NCBI GenBank assembly: GCA_036852015.1
Contig: JAANDG010000553.1
Coordinates: 33,542 to 97,541, forward strand
Reading direction: 5' to 3'
From: Pelodera strongyloides
Lineage: Eukaryota; Nematoda; Chromadorea; Rhabditida; Rhabditidae
Length of the DNA stretch: 64,000 bases
Position numbers and translations under genes: made by a program. The notes beneath the pieces were generated by a model, which saw nothing but the letters and a program-made list of their open reading frames with translations, was not told the origin of the DNA and ran no database searches. The first letter of the stretch is position 1. Every line of letters starts with the position of its first letter. Shown here one piece after another: positions 59,501 to 64,000 of this stretch.

Positions 59501-62500
59501 TAATTGGTAATGCACATCTGTTCGGTCATTTGTTGATAAATTTTTGTTATTTTAGTTGTTACTTATTTATCCCAACTCATTTGAATAAAATACACGCAAT
59601 CCCATTTCACACACATTCCACCTTCGAACAATACACCACATAACTTTTTGCAAACAATACGTTGTATTAAATTTGTTGTCTTTAGCCACACAACTAAAAT
59701 TAAATGTAATTCCATATTTTAATATCAAACAGCAAATGTACGGTAGAAACAGACCGGCGAACGCAGTGAGCGTAGCGCCCGGAGGGTCCGCCGCGAGCGG
59801 ACAACTCAGAGAGTTACAGTAACCACAGCAGCTAAGCGCAAAACACCAGGCACGAGGCGATGCAGTGAGCATACGCCAACACACAATCAACTTCACTCGC
59901 AAACTAACTCAAAAAAGATTGCTGTCCAGGCACTTGAAGCCTAGGACGGCTCTGGGTCCTTTTGTGGCCCGGAGTGTCGCCGCCAAGGCGACCCATTTCT
60001 CGCCGCCGCCCGCCGTCTTATCTCCGCGCTCCCCCTGGCTATATAAACGCGGATCGGACGGGCTCGTCGCTTCTCTGGTTGGCTCTACTCTGCTGGTGCT
60101 TCTTCTCTCCTCACATATCTGTTCCCGCTGCTCACCACAAACAATCGCTACCGTACTCTACCGTACTACCCAACTCATATACTGTTCAACATTGTATTTC
60201 CCCAGATAAACCCGATTGTATATTTTGTGTACTGTTTATCGCAATATACATCAGTTCTACCGCAAGTCAATCGCTATAGCTGTACCCTGACAAGAGCATT
60301 CTACATTCATACACACACACACAGGCTACAGCTGTAACAGTCGCCAATTGGCGGGAGCCACGCTTTATCAACGCGAAACTTTGGCCGGCGCGCAGCCTAC
60401 AAAAAACGCGTGGGCCCAGGGAATGCGGCCCACGGGCACAACCATTACGGGCCGCTGTGTCTCTCGATTTATGTGCGACGTGTAGGCGGTCCACCTGTTT
60501 CGCTCCCAGTATAGGGGCCAAGTTTCGCGCACCGACCAAGTTTCCTCAGCACAGTACAGTGTGGTCTTTTTTTAGAGCGAAGTATCCGAACTCCAAAGCA
60601 GAATCGATGCAATCCAGGCCGAGAGGGATAAGTTGTCGGAACAGCTGAAGAAGGTCTCCAATAGTTCAAAGTGAGTTTGTGATCTCTGTCTCTGCACATC
60701 TCTCTCTCCACATCTCTCTCTCTCTCTCTGTCTCTCTCTTTATGATATCATTAGTAAGTAGCAGTAGCAGTAACTAGGCCTTTAATATATCAGTTCAAAA
60801 ACACTTGAGCTTATTGTTTTTTTCCCTTATTCATGCACTTTTTCCATAGGATCTCCGAAGAACGCCGCAAGAAGCTCCAGGACCTCGAAAAGCAACTTTC
60901 GACACATAAGAAGAAGCTTGTGGTATGGTTACTTAGTTTAATTTACTTTCCTTTTTTAAAGCGAAATACTGGCCGGTTTTTGAAACGCACTGTGGACATC
61001 AGCATTCTTCTGCAGCATATGCAAACGAACATTAGCGCACCAAAAATTAGAGCAAATTAGCGCAAATACGTAAAAATTCAGTTCAGTTGTCCACGATGCG
61101 TTTCAAAAAGCGGCCGGTATTTCCCCTTAAGTATGTTTTCCTTATTTCTTTTCCTTCATTCCAGTGGATAGTCGTGCTTTCTTTGGTAAAATTTTAACAT
61201 TTCTCGTAATTTGAGGAGTTGCACAAACTACAAACTTGGAAGAAGCAGAATGAAGATAATGCTCGGAGAATGCGTAAAGAAATTGAGGATTTGAAGACGG
61301 TACGTTTTCGTTTATCCTTGAAGCCATAGCCGGCTCGATCCCTTCACCCAGTTTCTAGCCATAAGTTACAAGTACATCATTGCGAAGTTTTCTATCCTTA
61401 CTTATCGATTTACGTTTACTCGTTAACGCTTCATGTTCAACCTAGCACGTTCCCCTTATTTGTCGACTTGGCGTGTTAGCTTTTCATTATTGACCAGTAT
61501 TCTCATTATTTACCTAGTTGATGTTGATTTAACATGGATTTTTGTTCCAGAATACAGTCTAGTTGTAGCATATCCTGATTTATCGATATTGATCGATTTG
61601 TTTCAGCTTCGCGTCAAACTGATGAAGCAGATGCGTGTGGAATCGGACCAGTACAGGCAGTGGAAGAACAAACATGAGAGGGAGTTGGCTAGGGTGAAGA
61701 ATAAGGAGAAGAGGCTGGAAGTGGAGTTTGCACGCACCAAACAGTCCTACTCCAAGCAGTTGGCAGTCTTTCAGTGAGTTTTGTAGTTTGTAGTCTCTTG
61801 TTTGTTTGTGGTTATTGTTGTTGTTGTTGTTGTTGTGATGTTTGCTCTAATACGAATCTAACACGAAGCTTTTATTTTATGACGAGCTTCCTGTGATAAG
61901 CTTTTTTATAAGTGATTAGTTTCCAACGTATAGAAGATATAATCAGACTAATCAGAACTTCTTCCGACTCCCAATTCCCAATATAAGATTCAGAAAAATG
62001 TAGATTAGTTTCCTTTCCGTGCATCTTTGGAACCTTGTTGATTAATTAAATACCGATGTGCCGCTTATCCAATGTAGTTGCTTTTCAGGCGTAAGTATCA
62101 GGAGGCCGCGGCATGCAACAAGCGTCTTCAGCAGCAAATCTTCTCCTCCCAGACGGCGAAAAATGAGCCGCTGAATGATGCAAAGCTCAAGGACCAATTA
62201 AGGGTAAGAACTTAGGAACGTCTTTTTAAGGATAGGGAGAATTTTTTCTTTGGGGTTTCTTACTCAGTTTAGACGATTAGTGTATTGTATTCGAAAGGAA
62301 AGAACTTTTGTAGCCTATTTTGTGATGTTATCATTCATGCTTTCTCTTTTATTTTATTTTATTTCCATACTCCTTTTCCTGGAGGACTTTGTTTTCTTTC
62401 AAAAACAAAGGTGGTGTTTAGCCGTTTTCCTTTCTCGGTCCTTTCACCATTCTACCATTCTACGTAAAAACCTTTAATTTTCTCCAGTAATTTTGATTAT

Positions 62501-64000
62501 ATTGTTGATTTCAGAAATTTATCGAAGAGGAACTCAAGCTTGAGCACTCTGCATATGAAGCGGAAACGCATAGCACTGCGCTCATTGACCGGCGAAAGGA
62601 GATTTCCAAGAAGTTGAGCCGAGCACGAGTTAAGAAGAGTCGACTGGAAGCTGAACCTGCAACCAAGGTAGGAACTGGTATTTCATGTTTTGCCCGTGTT
62701 CTTTTGACGTTTCGTTTTTGTGGAACGAGCCTGAGGTGGTTTTGGAAGTAGTGAATAAGCATGTGCTTGAGTTTTGCTTGCGTTGAATGTATTTCAAGAG
62801 TTGTACAGCTTGTCCGCTTATTAACTCTAATATTTTGTACTTGTTTTTGTTTCCCACTCTCTGCTGCACTGCACATCTAACCCGATTCCCATTTGTGTCT
62901 AGTCGTCTGCCTCTGCCTCTCCGATGTCCTTAATGATGTCTCCTGGGAGTACCGCCTCTCCATCACTACTGTATGACAAGGAGTCTTCGCCTCCCAGCAC
63001 ACCGGAACACGGTCTTCCGCTTCCGCTCCGACTTTTAAGAAACGAATCGGTGCGCTTGACGTTCCTGTTCCCTTTTGAAATTATAGCCTGTAAAGCATTA
63101 GTGCACGTGGTTAATGACTCATGACGCGGAAAAGTTTGTTCCATGCGCTCCATACTGCTCCAAACTCCAATTTTGCAACGATGTTATGCTACAATTTGTG
63201 TTCCCGTTTCAAAGAGTACAGTTGTTCATTTGGCGCCTCCAAACCACGTGTACTACCGCTTTGATTACTTTGGTTACCCACGCTAACTGTTAGAATATCA
63301 TAGTTTGGTAAGAGCATAGCCTGTTCTTTGTTTCAACTGTGTAATGTGTTAGTTAGGGACGCATGTCACTTAGTGTTTGCACTCGTTTTGTTTACATTTC
63401 AGAAAACTTACACCTGGCTTTCCCCGTTTCGGCCCAATGAGTTTCAGGTTGAGCTTTTCTTTTATCTTGAAGGGAATCGGGTTAGATTGTGTGTGGTGTT
63501 GTCCTTGTCGTGCACAGTGCACCAAAATTGTTTTCTTGGTCACTTTGTTGTTGGCTTTCTTCGTTGGTTACTCACTCACTGTTACCCCAGCTTTACACGT
63601 TTTGTTTTGTTTTCGAACTTTGAAGATGGGATTACCAGAGGCCATATTCACCACTCCGATTCCCTCGGGGAAATAGTCCCTGGCTGTGGACAGAAAATAG
63701 CATTCTAATTTGAGAGACGCAGAGAAAAAGACGGGGAATTCCCCATGGGGAATTGAGTGGTGAATATGGCCTCAGATAGTCTTATTTATTCTGGTTACGA
63801 GTCTGCAGCGGCATAAACATGTAAAGAGTGGATATTTCACGTGACCCCATTCGTCTAAGAGCTAAAACGTGTTTTTTTGCTTAATAGTAACGTGTATGTG
63901 ACTGGTTTACTTTTCAGCGCCGTACTCTGTCCGATGGCAGCCACGTTGAAGACGAGAACGCCGTGAAAGCCGTGGATGAGGAGATTGAGGCCCTCAACAA
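47588..64000 (+). CDS. KIF4: KIF4-type kinesin-4 (chromokinesin), 25 exons seen, cut at right edge
   Basis: Plus-end microtubule motor that in its family binds chromatin and the central spindle. Exons: 47588-47617, 47763-47849, 48468-48579, 49028-49164, 49515-49580, 50337-50408, 50677-50740, 51035-51137, 51450-51519, 51861-51996, 52344-52431, 52768-52855, 53191-53279, 53485-53596, 53869-53973, 54198-54328, 54631-54763, 60576-60670, 60850-60922, 61216-61299, 61607-61773, 62089-62203, 62515-62667, 62903-63049 and 63918-64000. They join in phase to about 846 aa. N-terminal motor ~1-345: P-loop GQTGAGKT 86-93, switch [12 protein letters not shown] ~202, switch II DLAGSE ~236. Coiled coils follow, with an acidic break (~457-490) and KIF4-like VKLMKQMR...[10 protein letters not shown] and [14 protein letters not shown] Ser/Pro-rich stretch in exon 24 may be regulatory. 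Intron 17 (5.8 kb) holds an LTR retrotransposon. Confidence 0.95.
48137..48428. mobile_element. Foldback MITE family H, copy 2
   Basis: TATGCGATTCGCACTTACG ... AAGTGCGAATCGCA, with internal CTGTCCATGTTC and GAACATGGACAG arms; kinesin intron 2. Confidence 0.9.
48868..49015. mobile_element. MITE family E, short copy
   Basis: CGTTCGTGATTGACCGAAAA ... CGCAATCCCGAACGCTCCCT, ending 12 bases before kinesin exon 4. Confidence 0.6.
49182..49356. mobile_element. TTAA-MITE family A, full copy with both TTAA ends
   Basis: TTAA-AGCGAAATACCGGCGGCCGG ... CGTCCGGTATTTCGCT-TTAA. It begins 17 bases after kinesin exon 4. Confidence 0.9.
49594..49843. mobile_element. Foldback MITE family E relative, ~250 bp
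   Basis: AAAGGCGCATTCGAGATGGAC ... TCCATTCTCGAATGCGCTCTAAAT, with inner TTTTCCGGAAAAGAAAAA arms; starts 13 bases after kinesin exon 5. Confidence 0.8.
49952..50093. mobile_element. Foldback MITE family D
   Basis: GAGGCCATATTCACCACATC ... GTGGTGAATATGGCCTC. It is immediately followed by a family-C element, sharing the CAGAGGCC junction. Confidence 0.85.
50092..50241. mobile_element. Foldback MITE family C
   Basis: GAGGCCGCATTCACCAACAC ... TGAATACGGCCTC, head-to-tail with the family-D element. Confidence 0.85.
51224..51371. mobile_element. Foldback MITE family C
   Basis: TGAGGCCGTATTCACCAACAC ... GTGTTGGTGAATACGGC in kinesin intron 8. Confidence 0.85.
51600..51770. mobile_element. TTAA-MITE, perfect-foldback subfamily of A
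   Basis: TTAA 51600-51603 and 51767-51770. The ends AATCGAAATTCTAGCC / GGCTAGCATTTCGCT keep the A terminus, but the inside is a long palindrome around ATTTTGTACGATCG / CGATCGTACAAAAT-like arms. Kinesin intron 9. Confidence 0.8.
52220..52290 (+). repeat. Tandem duplication ~43 bp
   Basis: GGCCGTGATGCAACGCTAA occurs at about 52222 and 52261, each followed by TATGTTTC, in kinesin intron 10. Confidence 0.8.
53705..53852. mobile_element. TTAA-MITE family A, full short copy with both TTAA ends
   Basis: TTAA-AGCGACCGGTCGG ... CCGGCCGGCATTTTGCT-TTAA, ending 16 bases before kinesin exon 15; it fills more than half of the 272-base intron. Confidence 0.9.
54933..55297 (+). repeat. Left LTR, 365 bp
   Basis: It starts TGTCGCCGCCAAGGCGAC, whose first bases form a GTCGCC/GGCGAC hairpin. 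A TATA box (TATATAA, 54998-55004) lies ~65 bases in and should drive transcription. A (CA)n run precedes the terminal GCTGTAACA. Confidence 0.95.
55299..55310 (+). other. Primer binding site matching tRNA-Gly 3' end
   Basis: TGGTGCACCGTC, one base after the LTR, is the exact complement of GACGGTGCACCA, the 3' end of the tRNA-Gly-like sequence at 28870-28881 including CCA. Confidence 0.85.
56150..56312 (+). repeat. Four ~42-bp tandem repeats in the retrotransposon leader
   Basis: Units of GGGAGCCTGTTTTTACAGCC plus AGCCCTGAGGCCCCTTTGCC, imperfect in the first and last unit, just upstream of the gag ATG at 56381. They could be a packaging or translational element. Confidence 0.9.
56381..59503 (+). 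CDS. BEL/Pao Gag-protease-like protein, 1040 aa
   Basis: Structural and processing protein of the retrotransposon. It has an N-terminal coiled-coil region (~30-170) and a DUF1759-type Gag domain from ~250 ([17 protein letters not shown]). Cys/His zinc knuckles at ~493-557 ([28 protein letters not shown] and a third CKRC...H...C) should bind RNA. A DUF1758-type aspartic protease follows with active-site [11 protein letters not shown] near 617. From ~790 to the end is a Ser/Thr/Lys/Pro-rich tail with no known fold, where an autonomous element would continue into reverse transcriptase. The frame is intact. Codon use is more A-rich than in the neighbouring kinesin exons. Confidence 0.9.
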   Translation: MPSNRGYLSDDDQTVRNVGRMTRSMTAAHNEPLFKELNAVKLSLTSALDECRHELNNDTKQAAIANTPVLDTEQKILDFVAVIRRERDALFSMKDEIIDYLSAGQAIAEELTPDARQLQRDVLDKKQKDAEKLFSEMERQLINMEQSYERLKTNARNAFPDLQLRNMSFSNRAGNTRVARHKRTYSEGHAIEPSEAEQNPSISSLGRSSLQRREQQEQTNNRGQHAANTANREARCNNVARTTEDNYLLRHMMPEFKIPKYNGDPETWDEFWAMFETLVHNTNHPDIIKFTILRSNLEGRAQDLIRKFKSDGSTYNEAIETLNRTFGNEATRLQAIWEKLKTLPTARNKTRSIRSTYNEVCALVASLSKLQLDMNTRTMILDVKLKFPRSVWTELHKIATEFINMNEMLEEIDEIIRVREDLDNAMRSRETLDATVMKLRNTTLDPGDRIQRSPTPDEVNDSAHSDADSDCSEQPDNPRRIMSVSANDKDNPYCIFCSREGHTSTDCRAYPTIQSKKASLSLQKRCFKCLKKGHSSNDCRSRVNCKRCFSATHTTVLCQKGSETRQGAPNELKRTTWNERNIRQNASFGQDGIENLLMIAQPTIRDDKTRELFIVNALIDTGAENSFIRQDVADNLKLKKLQTDIDMKLVLFGNQKLSMYSDKVEATLVDDRNNETKCHLFTLKNINTPIQHQQLSRADKKFLKKKRIKYTAPKGESDIHMVFGIDQFFSVVHFGKQQYKLPSGLHLVPTKFGYIACGANNENPTSRVNTTIRTSSAIKEVISKSHCKMENNGICPRIPNVIQGPSNKRLLKQHVPKKPAGKRPQKPQKTGASRQSAKEKLSFSAPEAKTQTRMHKKADQSCGTAQSGKYNAQSCDTSTKQTHILGPFAQKNSSPVKLSPSTVTSTMHNSTPSLETTPKHSLYSPNRDTSRDQFSVHTFASRKAIINTPLDTTFQSGYNSTPKIIISRADPNPNNKHRLSRTSHRLRRKQDTEEITEKCKFSHKGLSKISPGKNTPRNHTYGVTTAPENLGTFNFQIPTQ
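59504..59974 (+). other. Retrotransposon 3' non-coding segment
   Basis: No coding frame. A GC-rich stretch (59751-59815, AGCGCCCGGAGGGTCCGCC) precedes the right LTR. A polypurine tract next to the LTR is weak (GGCCCGGAG). Confidence 0.6.
59975..60339 (+). repeat. Right LTR, 365 bp
   Basis: Identical by eye to the left LTR over its full length; followed by the GTCGC duplication. Confidence 0.95.
60956..61130. mobile_element. TTAA-MITE family A, full copy with both TTAA ends
   Basis: TTAA-AGCGAAATACTGGCCGG ... CGGCCGGTATTTCCCC-TTAA in kinesin intron 19, 33 bases after the exon. Confidence 0.9.
63638..63776. mobile_element. Foldback MITE family D
   Basis: AGAGGCCATATTCACCACTC ... GAGTGGTGAATATGGCCTCAG, about 139 bp, with CAATTCCCCATGGGG-type inner sequence matching the copy at 11.6 kb; kinesin intron 24. 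Confidence 0.9.

Larger units (their letters stand above)
54933..60339 (+). mobile_element. BEL/Pao LTR retrotransposon, gag-protease only, 5.4 kb
   Basis: Two identical 365-bp LTRs with TG...CA ends flank 4.7 kb. A 5-bp target duplication GTCGC lies at 54928-54932 and 60340-60344. A primer binding site follows the left LTR. One ORF of 1040 codons encodes Gag-like and protease-like domains of the BEL/Pao type. No reverse transcriptase, RNase H or integrase is present between its stop and the right LTR (470 bp), so the copy is non-autonomous. Identical LTRs and an intact duplication mean a recent insertion. It lies in sense within kinesin intron 17, between exons ending at 54763 and starting at 60576. 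Confidence 0.95.

Noticed and set aside
59504..59974. Looked for reverse transcriptase or integrase after gag
   Set aside because: Only 470 bases without an open frame or polymerase motif.
1..64000. CRISPR arrays, rRNA genes, bacterial operons
   Set aside because: None seen; the intron structure shows a eukaryote.

Overview
The window is animal genomic DNA, most likely from a nematode. It has many small and medium introns with GT..AG borders. Five recognisable first coding exons each have a splice-acceptor-like AG within 2-14 nt upstream of the ATG, which fits spliced-leader trans-splicing. One closely spaced gene pair looks like an operon. CTACTGTAG/TACCGTA-type motifs and short foldback elements are everywhere. 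The species cannot be named from the sequence.

Layout, left to right. Minus strand 1-1191: a possible two-gene operon of unrecognised proteins. Plus strand 1693-4355: mitochondrial thioredoxin 2. Minus strand 5442-14807: a 19-exon gene for an unrecognised type I membrane protein with a signal peptide, a lumenal domain, one membrane span and a lysine-rich tail. 14.8-18.6 kb: repeats only. Plus strand 18631-24522: complete alpha subunit of the mitochondrial processing peptidase. Plus strand about 26.9-31.2 kb: the 3' part of a secreted multi-Kazal protein. Minus strand 32866 to about 39.1 kb: a Spinster-type MFS transporter. 39-47 kb: mostly repeats, with one orphan exon and two doubtful ORFs. 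Plus strand 47588 to the right edge: a KIF4-type kinesin-4 (chromokinesin), 25 exons seen, cut by the window end.

Exon phases join without a break through the thioredoxin, peptidase, Kazal, Spinster and kinesin models, so these are well supported. The 19-exon gene is also phase-consistent, but one junction is weak.

The rest is dominated by non-autonomous DNA elements. The main family is about 180 bp, has TTAA target duplications and piggyBac-like ends, and is present in about 15 copies, several lying within a few bases of splice sites. At least seven other foldback families are present. A young BEL/Pao LTR retrotransposon (54933-60339) with identical 365-bp LTRs and a 5-bp GTCGC target duplication sits in sense in a kinesin intron. 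It encodes only a Gag-protease-like protein, with no reverse transcriptase or integrase. Its primer binding site matches tRNA-Gly, and a broken tRNA-Gly copy carrying an encoded CCA lies at 28.8 kb in the same window.

The genes do not form one pathway. Thioredoxin 2 and the processing-peptidase subunit are both mitochondrial matrix proteins, but they are 14 kb apart with another gene between them.
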